A stretch of 64,000 nt of DNA from Prochilodus magdalenae (lineage: Eukaryota > Chordata > Actinopteri > Characiformes > Prochilodontidae). The translations under genes and the position numbers were made by a program. The stretch covers positions 562,501 through 626,500 of the forward strand of contig JAMWET010006936.1 of the NCBI GenBank assembly GCA_024036415.1, given 5' to 3'. Within the stretch, counting starts at the first letter, position 1; the number at the start of each line of letters is the position of its first letter. Below, in pieces: positions 23,596-35,319 of this stretch. The notes under the pieces are model-generated. The model saw nothing but the letters and a program-made list of their open reading frames with translations. It had not been told where the DNA came from and made no database searches.

Positions 23596-23899
23596 TTGTT
23601 TCCAGTCAGGGTATGAGTCCAAACTACACCTCTGTCTTTCATGGTGAAGGACAGCGGGTCAAGCTGAGCAGTACTTAAAGCTGGAAGGGCTCAGGATGCA
23701 GGTTGAGTTTTGAACATTGCCATAAGGTAGGGAGGGGCTGGTCCATTTTCGGCTGTGTAGGGACGCATCAAAGCCAGTGAAAGGAAGGCAGCAGGATTAA
23801 AGGAATTCACGCTGCTGGTTGTAAATTGTAGTGTTGATGGAGGAGTTTGCTGCCTCCTGGATTAATCAGGATTTTTATGAATGATGTTCAAGCACAGAG

Positions 23900-24170
23900 C
23901 TTCTCTGTAGTATCTTGTCAGTAATTCCATTACTCCTGTCATTCTCTCTTCATGGTGTGGACCAGAGGATGGATTCCTCTCCTGAGCCTATGTTCCTCTC
24001 ATGCTTCTTCCTCTTACTCTTAAGGAGTTTCTTCTTGCCTTTGACTTGCTTATTGGGGGCTTGGACTATACACAGACTATTTTTCTATGTATGGATATAT
24101 ATATATATTATTCTTCTGGTCCTTCCATAACCTGCATTCCTCTAAAGCTGCTATGAGACAGCATTAGATG
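23900..24170 (+). repeat. Common fish interspersed repeat, degraded
   Basis: TATGTTCCTCTCATGCTTCT, then AAGGAGTTTCTTCTTGCC, a GGGGGCTTGGACT block and AAAGCTGCTATGAGACA are in the order found in a widespread teleost repeat that ends with a 'TAAAGCTGCTTTG.GACA' word. A short (TA)n lies at about 24096-24110. Confidence 0.6.
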
Positions 24171-24590
24171 TAAAATATATAATTCAGATTGTTTGCTTGA
24201 TTGATGGCTTTGTGTTACTCATAGTTTTATCTCATGTTACAGAAATAGGCAAATGTATCGTTAGGAGTCTTACCCAAGGATCGGTGTTGCATGGTGCCAT
24301 AGGCAAATAGCAGTGGCCTTATCTACAACACAATCCCAATAAATGTGCATCATTTTTACGATTAGTGGCGACAGTAATATGGTAATAGCTTCAGCTAATG
24401 TCTTCCTTATTATTACACAACATCTCTGAACCTGTACACTCTGTCACATCACGGCAGCTTTCATTCTGAAGCTTATTCATATTAATCTCCTCAGAATTCC
24501 GCTCGGCGTCGTGAGTGGAATAATCCACACTGTGTGCCTGAGTGATGTTAACACATTCCAGCCGTCTGATATTCAATCAGTGCAGATCAT
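24171..24590. other. Intergenic DNA without a gene
   Basis: 24380-24590 is moderately complex and may extend the block at 24600. Confidence 0.4.
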
Positions 24591-24599
24591 ATTTACTCA

Positions 24600-24800
24600 A
24601 GGTCCACAATCTCCATTCACTGCAGGAGAAATCCCCAATGTGATTATGGAGATGAGGGATTAGTACGGAGCTGAGTGGAGGCTAATGCATGGTAATGACC
24701 CTGACAGGAATAGGCTGGCCCCCTCATTAGCATATCTGAAAGAGCAGACAGGTGTGGCGGGGCAGGATGTAGGCTGGAAGGCCAGCGACCGGTGATAAGA
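24600..24800. promoter_or_regulatory. Candidate conserved non-coding element
   Basis: Complex unique block with GATTATGGAGATGAGGGATT, GGCTAATGCATGGTAATGAC (overlapping TAAT sites and an ATGCAT core), CCTCATTAGCATATC and GCGACCGGTGATAAGAGG. Clusters of TAAT and octamer-like sites are typical of neural and mesodermal enhancers. Inference from composition and motif density. Confidence 0.45.
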
Positions 24801-24919
24801 GGCTGTAGGGCTTTAGCTTGCTGGTGGATGATGGTGATAATATGGACAAGAGATGATCTCCCCTTTCTTTCTCTCTCCTTCTTTTTTCCCCTTTTTGTCT
24901 TATCTCCCACGGGCACACG

Positions 24920-24996
24920 TGTACACACACTCACACACACACTCGCACACACAGAGGACCTTGCACAGAGAAACACTGATACAACACACGCACCTA

Positions 24997-25024
<28 letters not shown>
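24920..25024. repeat. (CA)n microsatellite, imperfect
   Basis: CA-rich tract that ends in about 12 pure CA units, 10 bp before the miniature element. Confidence 0.9.
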
Positions 25025-25027
<3 letters not shown>

Positions 25028-25033
25028 TATATA

Positions 25034-25282
25034 TTGTTGCTGTCCGATGAAAAACACGTATCTCCATTTTTGTTGATTTTTACTTTTATGCAGCATTTGA
25101 TCACACAAGCTGTTGTGTACATAGTGGGAGAATTTGATGATGAGTTAACCAACAGAAATGACCCAAACCTGCTCGAAGGGACGTCTGGTTCCATAGACTT
25201 ACATTAAAATCAGATTGTATTTTTGGCCTCTCCTGTAAAGTTAACATTTTGGAGATACTTGCTTTTCTTTGGGCAGCGACAA
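25034..25282 (-). mobile_element. 249-bp miniature inverted-repeat element, copy 2
   Basis: Begins TTGTTGCTGTCC (mutated end) and ends GGGCAGCGACAA, flanked by TA. Exactly the length of copy 1 and in the same orientation, with the same internal blocks. Confidence 0.85.
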
Positions 25283-25300
25283 TATATACTGTATGTATGT

Positions 25301-25303
<3 letters not shown>

Positions 25304-25381
<78 letters not shown>

Positions 25382-25391
25382 CACACACACT

Positions 25392-25432
<41 letters not shown>
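25304..25432. repeat. (TA)n-(CA)n-(TA)n compound microsatellite
   Basis: About 31 TA units, about 22 CA units with TC interruptions, then about 10 TA units; begins 22 bp from the end of the miniature element. Confidence 0.95.
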
Positions 25433-25433
<1 letters not shown>

Positions 25434-26150
25434 CCACCTACCCACCAACTTTCATTCCTGTTGGGTGATACCTTCTTTCAAGGTGCTATACTATAGTATT
25501 AGTGTATGTTGTTGCGGTATGAGTCACTTAAACACAGCATTGCTACTGACGTATACAGTACATATACATTTAAATCTCCATTCTTAAAACAAACGCTGGG
25601 ACTATGGGAGCATGTATAATTGGAGATCTATATACATATATATAAACTTGTGAAGGAACTGTTAAATCATGACCCAAGACTTATATTATGGTTTCTCACT
25701 CGCTCTCTTTCTCACCTGCTACCCACAAACTCTGCCTCTTTCGCCCGCACCTAATGCATAATTTTATCTGCATCCGACATACTCTGTCAGTTTGCAGCAC
25801 ACACTCTGGCATGCCTGGCTGCCCACTTCCACAGACGCAACCACTGTATCAACTAACACAATACTGCCCAAATACTCCAATCAGACCTCTTCATCATCAC
25901 AGTGAATACCTCCACTGGAGTCTTATTATGGCCTTATTATGGCAATTGATCAATGTAGACCTAAGACGTTATTATATGGCACAACCCTCTATCATTGAAG
26001 ACCACACATGTGGTCTGTGATATTAATAAGACAAATTCAGTTTATACTGTTAGAGTATGAACATACACCGCTTGTGGCCCCCATGTTGGCATGTTTTTGG
26101 ACATCTCTCAGTTCAAAAGTGGATATTTAATAATGTCCATGGCATACACT
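25433..26150. other. Intergenic DNA without recognised features
   Basis: A trace of Tc1 family sequence (ACCAACTTTCATTCCTG) at 25443-25460; otherwise nothing recognised. Confidence 0.4.
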
Positions 26151-26152
26151 GT

Positions 26153-26760
26153 ACACTCAATGTCAAAAGAACAGTTGCACACATACCTGCACCCAGAAGG
26201 AATCAACAGACAGCAATGAAACTTGGTGGGAGACATGCAAATGATTCAAGTCATGCTCAGCCACACATGTAACATAAGCAAGGATGGTCCTTATCGCTGT
26301 ACCTGACTGATCCAGCAGCCATGACTGGGGACATTCAGTGAGGAGTGATGTCCTCCATTAATCCTATTAGTACCAGCACCATTGGCAGATAGCTGCATGA
26401 CACAGGACTACATGCACACAGAACTTTACATCGGCTGCCCCCAACACCACGTAATCGTCAACAAAGACTGCAATGGTGTCGTGCCAGACTGTCATGGAGT
26501 GGCTCAGAAAGGCAGCATGTCATCTGTAGTGATAGAAGACCTGGTTCTGTCTTGGTGTGTGGAGGCCCCGTGGTCAGAGCCAAGATGAACGGGTCGCTGT
26601 CATGCGTCACATGTCCAGAAAGCCTGGTGTTGCTCCACCTCCACCCCTTCCACAATATCTGTAGGAACTGTGTGAGAATATTCAAACAGCATGGGATGGA
26701 TTATCATAGAACACCATTAGGAACCTCTACAACTCCATGCTGAGACATCTGGCGACCCGA
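26153..26760 (+). mobile_element. Tc1 copy, left two thirds (TCATCAAAAG family)
   Basis: Starts TACACTCAATGTCAAAAGAA. The longest transposase remnant of this family in the window: DPAAMTGDIQ-like start, a TIGR-type helix, the catalytic area at about 26520, then the [20 protein letters not shown] stretch and GTIRNLYNSM-like C-terminus at about 26720. Frame changes and stops are frequent. The right terminal repeat is missing. Confidence 0.8.
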
Positions 26761-27485
26761 CTTTATACTGTATAGAACTATCATATATAATTGCTATTCT
26801 TCTTACATAAAGCAAGCACATCCTCAGATATTAAAATTACATCAATTAATCATTAATAAGCCGTTCACCCACAAGAAAAGAAAAGATAATGCTAAGTCTG
26901 TGATGTCTAGATGATGGCATATTGCATATGGGCTACACAGATGGACTGCACACCATCAAGGTGTAGCTAAACGGAAGGTGTTTCTAATAAACGGCCTAGT
27001 GACTGAATATGCCTTCATATATTCTATAGGAAGGAGCTTTCTAAGCACCTTTTTCTCAGCACCGCCCACTGTCCAGCCTGGGCCCCTGGGAACCACTGTA
27101 TCATTGTGGAGCTGATATTGAGGGTTAATCGGGCGTGAGCTAGGCCAGCTTGTCCTGAGACTCGGGGGGCCTTTGTGAGGGCCCATCTGGGCGCTGCTCC
27201 GGGGGCCGGGCTGAGGGCCCTGGCACATGTCAGTGAATAGAGGGTGTGAGAGGGGGCAGCTCTGGGGCCAGCTGATACACTCCCAGCCGGCCACAGGGGA
27301 AGAACTGTCTGACTTCCCTGAGTCTGCATTTCTGCTTGGTCATTCCTTTCTGAGGTCAGTTTATACTTAAAGCCGGCCTGCACACATCAATATGATAACA
27401 GCAGTTTCTAGTAGTACTTAATATAAAGGATGACTGCAATTTCTGAAGGATCTGCGTCATGATAAAACCTTCCTTGCCTGTTTAC
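26761..27485. other. Intergenic DNA with a GC-rich unique block
   Basis: 27020-27390 is GC-rich and complex (GCTCCGGGGGCCGGGCTGAG, CCCAGCCGGCCACAGGGG) inside AT-rich DNA, a candidate regulatory block. Minus-strand open frames of 112-119 codons here have no family resemblance. Confidence 0.35.
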
Positions 27486-27850
27486 ACTCATTGTCAAACC
27501 ATTGTTGTGCAAATAGTTGCACCCAGAAGGAATCAGCCAACAGGAATGAAACTTGGTGGGTAGGTTTCACATTGTGAGACATTGTTGTGCAAATAGTTGC
27601 ACCCAGAAGGAATCAGCCAACAGGAATGAAACTTGGTGGGTAGGTTTCACATTGTGAGACATGTTTTATGTGGTGGTTGCTTGATGCATACTGAGAGACA
27701 CTACTTCTGTATGTGAAGGTTAATAAATATTGGCCATATCAGTCTACATTTATCATCATTTATTGTTTCTGGTCATTTTTATCTTCCTTCTGAATAGTAT
27801 AGCAATCTGACACTTGCTTTTGGGTGCAAGTATTCTTTTGATGATGAGCG
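27486..27850 (+). mobile_element. Short Tc1 copy with both ends and an 80-bp duplication
   Basis: Left end TACACTCATTGTCAAA, right end CTTTTGGGTGCAAGTATTCT ... TGATGATGAGCGTA. The transposase is wholly deleted. 27501-27580 is repeated base for base at 27581-27660. Confidence 0.85.
27501..27660. repeat. Perfect 80-bp tandem duplication
   Basis: Two identical 80-bp units, each starting ATTGTTGTGCAAATAGTTGC and ending ATTGTGAGAC, inside the short Tc1 copy. Confidence 0.95.
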
Positions 27851-28740
27851 TAATGCAAAGATTTGAATGCACTATAACGCACACAGATGCAGTAAACATA
27901 GATAACATATATGGCCATCTGCATAAGCTTATTTGGAATTCAGTTCATTCAGTGACATTGCTCAACAATTCATTAGTTTATCAGTGTCACCAAGTCCAGA
28001 GTTTTAACATACACTGACTGGCCAATTCATAAGTACATTGATAGGAGCACTTTGTAGTTCTTCAGTTACAGACTGTAGTCCAAGACTTTGTTACCCCCCT
28101 TTTACCCTGGTCTGCAGATATTGTTTGGGTGGCAGATGATTCTCAGCACTGCGGTTATAATAATAACATGCTAGCACTGCTAAAGTTCTCAACACAACCT
28201 AATTTGACTGGGTTTGTTTTTGATCTTTGTGTCTCATCACAATCACTCTGTTACATTGTTTTTGCAGGCCACTAATTGACCCATCTCCATTACTGTCCCA
28301 TACTGAAGACCATTTCAGCAGGTCATGGAGGGACTGATTGACCTCACTGCCCACTCTCACACCTGAGAGAGGGAGAGACCACAGGAGCTATCTCGGTGCT
28401 AGGGGTCGTGATCTCAGGGGAAATGGGCCTGATTACTGTTTCAGCTGCTGTTGTTGTTGCAGTGAGGTTACTCTGATTGGGTCAGCCTTACAGAGACATG
28501 ATTGAGCAGAGGGGCCATGATGTTCTGTTTAGTCTGTGAATGCCTTTTATTTCCCGGTGAATGAGAGAGAATGGAGTGGTGATATGTTTCTGAAGAAATT
28601 AGAAGTCTTGGTGCAGTCTGAAAGACTGATATCAGAGTCAAAAGAGGTGACTTCTCAGGGAGCCCTCATGTCTTTGTTCTGTCTATTCTCTTTGCCTGAG
28701 CTGAACTGCTGCCCATCCTGTGCGGTCTGATGCTGTTGCT
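27851..28740. other. Intergenic DNA without a gene
   Basis: 28270-28520 is moderately complex; nothing recognised. Confidence 0.45.
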
Positions 28741-28742
28741 AC

Positions 28743-29584
28743 TGTGGTGAGAAAGGAGGGAATGAGGGGGAGTGAGGAAGGTAGAGGATTAGGAAGCGGG
28801 GGGGGCGGTGCCTCTAATGGGTGAGTGGCTACACCTGTGTGTGTGTGCGCGTGTGACGGTGGAGGTGAGATGGTTAAAAAGGGAGAGAGAGGGTGAGACG
28901 GGGGGCTGATTTTGGCGTGAGAGACAAAAGGACGAGGCGTGCGGCTGCATTCGGGTTGGGAGGTGTCGCTCGCGGCTGTTTAGGGCCGCCGGCGACGAAG
29001 ACAGTAAGTTCAGGGGGCAGTTGTTCCAGCGCCAGGAGGGGAGGTCCAATTGCCTCCTGTAGGTAGATAGTGGGTGAATAGGAGTGCAGCCTTATTGGCC
29101 CGGATTTGAGTAGCGTGACATTAGTTGAAGCTTGTAGTCCTGTGGAAGTGTAAAGACGACGCCAGTAACTCAGACCGCGAGGGAGGGTCTCGTTGGGGGA
29201 GAGTTAAGTACTTTTAATGGTCTAATGTGTCTGTGTGTGTATATATGTTTATTTTAAGTAGTATATGAAATTTAGATGGATTGAGAAGCAGGGACAGGAT
29301 AGCATTACAGCCTAGCTAGTGGAGCCTGTGTGGGGGTATTTATTGTGTGAAGTGCAGTGGGTCGTGTGGTGCTTAACTGTGGGTTCTGGCTAAATTGTAG
29401 TGGATGAACTGTGAGTGCTGGGTCTTTAGTACTGGGTGGACTTCCTTGGCTAATTACTGTGGGATCTATTCTAGGTACTTGCTTTCTCCCTCCTGTGCAT
29501 CTTTAATTATAATAAAGTGTATTCATTATTCCATCTGTGTGAGTGGTTGTTCTGGTACCTATTCCGGACCATACCGGACTATCA
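28743..29584 (+). mobile_element. Possible solo LTR of a retrotransposon
   Basis: The block could start TGTGGTGAGAAAGG and ends CGGACTATCA, giving TG...CA termini. Near its end lies AATAAAG (29511), as for an LTR poly(A) signal. Directly after comes GGTGGTGGCAGCATTAC, resembling the primer-binding region of some fish LTR elements. No gag or pol follows and no second LTR was found. The left boundary is a guess. Confidence 0.3.
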
Positions 29585-29639
29585 AAGGTGGTGGCAGCAT
29601 TACGCTATCTAGTCGATAGACAGTAGATATTACACTACA

Positions 29640-29935
29640 TCTGCTTTGGCTGGGAGTCACTGTTGGCCTTTAACCTTCACGGAGCTCTTGGCTGTCCTGC
29701 ACTGTGAAAGCTTGGCCTGCATCCTGCTGACCCATCTGATGACCCAGCTACTTAATTACAGACTAATCAGACATTTATTTCTCTACCTTACAAAACGAAT
29801 GCTGAACGCTTCTTTCCTTTGCTTGTCTTGTTATCTGCTGTTTACCCCAGACGGATGTGCGTGTCTTTTTAATCTTGGTTCCTCTCGAAGTTTCTTCCTT
29901 TTGAACTGAGGGAGTTTTTCTCACACAGATGTTGC
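29640..29935 (+). repeat. Common fish interspersed repeat
   Basis: CTTGGTTCCTCTCGAAGTTT followed by CTTCCTTTTGAACTGAGGGAGTTTTTCTC is the hallmark of a widespread teleost repeat, also seen degraded at 23900. Frames across it have no meaning. Confidence 0.6.
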
Positions 29936-32490
29936 AATAGGGGTAGAGGTGGAGTGACACCAGGCCTTCTGGAGATGTGATGCAACAACAACAAACCTGC
30001 TGCTGTCATAAGCCAACAGTAATCACATCTTAAGGGAAGGATTCAAGGGCTATATACCGCAATACCAACACATTCCGTCTCAGAAATAACTTACAGTTCA
30101 ATCTTTTGGTCTCAAACTTGAAAGTTCAGCATTATACTGATGAAGAAATAACCCACTCTGATTCATTCACATGCCTTAGCAAATTCTCTTCAGATGTTCT
30201 TTCTAAGTGCTCACAGTTATCAGGTTGATCTGCTCGGGGAAGGGCTCTAAAGTACAAAATCTTGCATCTCCAAATACCCAAATCATATATTATTCATTGA
30301 GTAGCTTCGAAGTAACCGGACATCTAGCATAGTTTACCTATATCAAAACGTTTTTACTAACTTAAAGGTTCTGCACTGTCCAGCTATATTATTTACAGAA
30401 AGGCAAACTCTGTCCAGTACTCAGGAAATAAGGACTTGGATCAGGGTCAAGAAAAAAACTTGGTCAGGTCATTGCTGATGTCAGTGTGTGCTTCTAGCAT
30501 CATTGCAATGCAATCATTGTCTTCTAGTTTCACCAACTACACCCCCGCACACATTAGTACAGATGCACTTGCGGCGACTGTTAGCCTGACACAAAGCAAA
30601 TCAGCTGGCCGCCATTCCCCACTTGACAAAGGTCTGACCCCCGTATCCATGTGCTCAGTTTACCCCTCCTCCATGCAGTCTGCCACTCTGCTTCTATTCT
30701 CTGCCAACTGCTCAAAGGCAGGGCTCAGCTCCAGGGCCTTCAGTCCACACTCTCGAGGTCTGCCGGTCAATTAAATTCAGATTGAGGATAAATGATCTGA
30801 AAATGATGTCCCAATAAGTGAGTGTGTGGAGTGTAGTTAGAGACTAGCCGTTCGCAGCCGGAGGACGTTGGCGTCTCTGCTGTGGGACGGCCCAAGGAGG
30901 TTTTGGGAAATGAAAAGTGATGTAGGGTTTCATCTCTAAGAGTCAGTGTTGTTCAGAATATACGTTATTTACATGTGTACATCCCTTCCACCTCCATATC
31001 ACATACCATATAATACATCAACACACATTTTAAGTATCTACTCCTTGTGTCTTTTCACACTGAATTGAAAAGTAGCCTTGTCCTGTATTTTGAATAGTAA
31101 AAATCGTCAATTGATGTTTCTCAAAGGTCCGGCTTTGTTGCTGGTTGGCACACTGCCACACAACACACTGAGGGCTAAAACAGTAAAACCAGACCACACT
31201 GAGGTGCCCTGAATTCGAAGGTGGATCATGGCTAATAACTCACTCTGACGGGCTTTCAGGATTGCAAAGAAACTGATACGGCAGAACCAGCGCCATTGTA
31301 AGAATAGTTATCATTTGCAGTTATCGTTTCTTCCCTTAAGGTCCACTTTATAAAGATTGCTTAATTTTCAGTGGACAGTAGAGTAAAAGTGTATGAGGCA
31401 TTGTGGGGTTGTGTTGGCAGCTGTGAAAAACGATTGGCCATCGTCTATGCACAATGAGGATCCTCCATACATAGTTTTTTCTGCACCGCATGGAAGAAAT
31501 GTTAATAACAGCTGTGTCTGGGTACTAAATAAATACAAATACTAGCAGGCTATGTTTCTTTGTTATTGTTGGTTAGCCAGCTGGCTTTAGGTTTACATAA
31601 GTAGCCTGCTTGAAGGGATAAAAATATTCTAAATTGTTTTAAAATCTTGCACTGATTGACAAGTTCACTTAAGTCCTTTTTTTGTAGACAAACTGCTCCT
31701 GGAAGAATCAGTGGGAGAATGCAACGTTGCATGCAGTGAAAAAGTAGCATAACAATTAAACAGACAGTCAGGAATTTTAAGACTAAGCTCTGTTCTGATT
31801 GGCCGTCATGCGCTGCACCCCATTTAAAGCAGGTTAGGGCTGAAACACTCCTTATAGTTTTATATGACTATAAATGGAAGGGGTTAAACGGCGGTAGTCT
31901 GAATGGCTTGGTATATGGGAGATATGTGCATGCTGGTTTTGATGACATCACAGAAAGAAATAACTTAAAGCAGCATTATGTATGTATGTATTAAGTTTGT
32001 GTATGTGGACTGTATACTGTAGACTGGGGAGTGAACAGTTTGTTTTGAAACAGTTGTACATACCTCCATAAGGCAAACCCATTTCCATGATATGAGCCCT
32101 TTAATGTTCCCAGGATATGAGCCCTTTAATAATGTTTATCTGTGTTGGAGGTGTTCTTATGAACACTGATATGTTAGTATAGTCTTGCTTTGATGTGGTA
32201 TACAAATGATCTGTCTAATAATGCTCACTTTGCCTGCAGAGATAGAAAGGGAGAAAGGAGGTAGAGGGAGGGAGAGTGAAAGGCATGTAACGGCTTTTGT
32301 CCCTGAGGGTTTGATGACACTAAAGAGGTACATAGGGGATGGGGGTGGGGGGGCTCTCCTTCTGCACTGTTCTGGCCTTTTACAACCCGACAAAATAGCC
32401 TTTTAATTTCACCCAGCGTCTGGGCCGTCTGCGCCACCGCATGCATCAATCTCCATCATCAACATGCTCTAGGCGCTGGGTCCCAAGGGC
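29936..32490. other. Intergenic DNA without a gene
   Basis: 30440-30900 is complex and of balanced composition (candidate regulatory DNA). The remainder shows nothing recognisable. A short duplicated phrase (GATATGAGCCCTTTAAT) occurs at 32090-32130. Confidence 0.4.
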
Positions 32491-32491
32491 C

Positions 32492-32545
32492 CTCTCTCTC
32501 TCTCGCTCTCTCTCGCTCTCTTTCTGTCTCTCTCTCTCTTTCTCA
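32492..32545. repeat. (TC)n-rich tract
   Basis: CTCTCT runs interrupted by CG and TG. Confidence 0.85.
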
Positions 32546-32706
32546 CCCTTGTTACTGAGGCAGGACAGGGTTGGACACTAAACAATTTATTCTCCAAGTT
32601 TTTACCTTATTTATTTGTTTTCAGTGGAATTTAGTTCCCTCTCGCCAGTTATGTCAGTGTATGCTCAGTGCACTCCAACAGTAAACCTTCAAACTCTCTA
32701 TACTTA

Positions 32707-32745
32707 ACAATAATAATAATAATAATAATAATGATAATAATAATA
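32707..32745. repeat. (AAT)n microsatellite forming the LINE tail
   Basis: About 12 AAT units with one G interruption, directly at the 3' end of the minus-strand LINE. Confidence 0.85.
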
Positions 32746-34170
32746 CTTTATTCTTGTATAGCACATTTCACAAACCCAAAGTCGCTTTGTTAGTCCTGAG
32801 AGAAATGCACAGGTGTCATACAACAAAGAAAACAAAGAAGCAGAGCATTTATAACAACAAAGACATACATATAGAAAATAGACAATATGAGCATGATCAT
32901 TTTGAAGAGTGGTTTTAGTCTTGAGGCAGGTTGTAAGCGAGTATGAAGAGACGTGTTTAAAGATTAGATTTAAATACAGAGAGTGAATTGGACTGCTTGA
33001 CCAATGGGAAAGCATTCCAGAGCCGAGGAGCAAGTCTGGAAAATGCTCTGTCACCAAAGCAATGCAATGGTTGGATGGAGGAATTGTGAGTAGCCCAGCT
33101 GTAGAAGACCTGAGAGAGCGAGAGGGTTGGTAAGGATGAAGGTCAGACAGGAAGGAAGGAGCGAGATTGTTTAGAGCTTTGTAGGTGAGCATGAGGACTT
33201 TGAATTGTATGCGGTATTTTACAGGAAGTCAGTGGAGATGCTGGAGAATGGGGTTAATATGGTCATGTGAGCGGGTGCGGGTGAGGAGACTGGCAGCAGC
33301 GTTTTGGACCATCTGGATTTTGGAAATGGAGGAAAAGTCGATGCCAGATAGAAGGGAGTTGACATAGTCCAAACGACTGGAAATGAAAGCATGAATAAGG
33401 GTTTCTAAAGCAAACTGAGAGAGATGGTCTGATTCTGGCAATGTTGCGCAGGTGAAAAAAAGAAGTTTTGACTACAGAGTTGATTAGGAGTTTGAATGAG
33501 AGGGTTGGATCAAGGATGACACCCAGATTTCAGATCAGTAAGAGGATGCTGAGAGCACCAGCATCTACAGCCACAAGCAGGTCATTGATGACCTTGATTA
33601 AAGCTGTTTCAGTGCTGTGGAATGGACAAAAACCCGACTAGAAAGGTTCAAAAAGATTGTTGTTTACTAAATATTTTTGTAGCTGACTAGCAACTGTTCG
33701 TTCAAGGACTTTGGACAGAAAGGGAAGAGTTAAAGATAGTTATTGAGATCTGTTGGGTCTAGACCGGGTTTTTGAGTATAGGACTAACTGCAGCAGTCTT
33801 ATAGATAGAGGGAACTTGACCAAGACGCAATGAATGATTAATAAGAGTTGTGAGATTGGGGACTAGACAAGTTTTGGTGAACAGGTTGTAGTTTTAGAAG
33901 TGGTTATGATATTGACAATGAAGGAAGAGTCAACAGTATTGAAAGTAGAGAGAGAGTGGAAGGGGACGAGCTACGGTGAGGAGGGAGAATGGTAAAAGGG
34001 GAATTATGTGAAACGTCAGTAATAGAAAGTGCCGTAGAACTGTTGATGTTTGTAATTTTGGATTTAAAGGACTTTAGAAACGCATTACAGAGTGCAGGGG
34101 AAGCAGCTACCGTACTTTCAGGGGGGTTGAAAGGCTTGGTGATAGGTAATTTAGCTTGTTTTAGGAAACT
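32740..34170 (-). pseudogene. LINE (L2/CR1-type) reverse-transcriptase relic with central deletion
   Basis: Read on the minus strand, from about 34,000: KTAAVSPILKNP, then LPFLSKVLERTVASQLQKYL, a [16 protein letters not shown] stretch and LSILLLI, which are successive reverse-transcriptase blocks. The frame then jumps straight to [36 protein letters not shown] and LTYKALNNLAPSFLSDL, the thumb and C-terminal parts. The blocks with DLSAAFDT and the catalytic YIDD-type motif are missing, removed by an internal deletion near 33530. Single stops occur (for example TGA for the expected Trp after LQHLH). The 3' end carries TGTGAAATGTGCTATACAAG and an AAT tail, normal for such LINEs. Inactive. Confidence 0.85.
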
Positions 34171-34690
34171 TGCTCATTAGCAGTTACAAAATTAAACAAA
34201 TATTACAATGATAATAATAATAAAAGCTAATGTAGATAGTACATGGTTTTGTGTTATGTATATACCATATGTACCAGAGTTCTAGTACAGTGTTGCATTG
34301 CTTTCAAACCTCTATACACTGTAATGCCAAACATGCAAATACTGTACTGACTTTGCCATATAGGCAGTCCTAGTCATACTGGTCCATACATGGCTTTAGA
34401 TACTCAACAGCCCAACATCCAGTATTCAAGCACTGTGGAATGACACAGCCACATCCCTGTGTTAAACAAATCCATGGACTATTGGCAGACCGAGAGAGGT
34501 CCTGTCGATAGGGATTATAGCTAAGCCTCTCCTGGTTGCCAGGACTTCTGCTGGCATGGGGTCCCTCTTCCATGGTCAGAAAACAGCAGGAGAGCATGGT
34601 GGGATGCCAGACAGAGAATACTGCATTAAAGCTTCCAGAGGGTCCTGTGGGACATCCTTCAGTGCTTCTCCATTATAATGGTTTTCGATG
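34171..34690. other. Intergenic DNA without recognised features
   Basis: Nothing recognised. Confidence 0.45.
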
Positions 34691-34990
34691 TTCCGGTTTT
34701 GTATCATCTCTGTATCTCTGTTCAGATGATGAACAGAAAATTAAACCCTTTGGTAAGAATTCATCTCATCATGTTTGGCGAAAAAAGGGTTGATCCCAAA
34801 AATCTCATACCCACAGTAAAGTATGAGAGTGTGAGCATCATGATATGGGGCTGCTTCCATGCAACAGTCTTGGGGCATTGTGAGTCCTTGAAGGAAACTT
34901 CAGAGGCGTGAAGGATCATTTAGTCTTCGCCATTGAATCCAACAAGAGGTTTCAACAAGACAAAAAGACTATGACCCGAACAAATGAACC
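34690..34990 (+). pseudogene. Tc1-like transposase fragment (another family)
   Basis: CSDDEQKIKPFGKNSSHHVW then RKKG, NLIPTVKYESVSIMIWGCF, and later RFQQDKKTMTRT correspond to the SDE.KI..FG.N, GGGS.M.WGCF and QQDNDPKH landmarks of a Tc1 catalytic core. The family's GGG is eroded, and a stop and frameshift divide the pieces. Neither end is recognisable. Confidence 0.65.
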
Positions 34991-35315
34991 AACTTATAAC
35001 TCAAGACTGGCTAATGGTGATGGTGCTTGTAATCTTCTGGTATGAGTCCTGATGAGCCAATCAAAGGGAACCCTGGAATTGAAGATCCATGGCCCACACA
35101 GTAACGTATCTGTAAGTGAGTGGTCCTTAGTCTGGAAGCCAATTCTTTCCTCAGCAAACCACTGATGGGGTCATTTTTTGCTGCTTTCATTGTTTTCATA
35201 CATAACAAATGAACATTTTAAAAAACTAAATTACAAAAATAAAAGCAAATTTACCAACAAAAATAAAAACATAAAAGTAAACAAAATTGCAAAAGCAAAA
35301 ACAATTTTATAAGAC
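34991..35315. other. A-rich intergenic DNA
   Basis: 35210-35320 is strongly A-rich on the plus strand; no gene seen. Confidence 0.45.
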
Positions 35316-35319
35316 ATGA

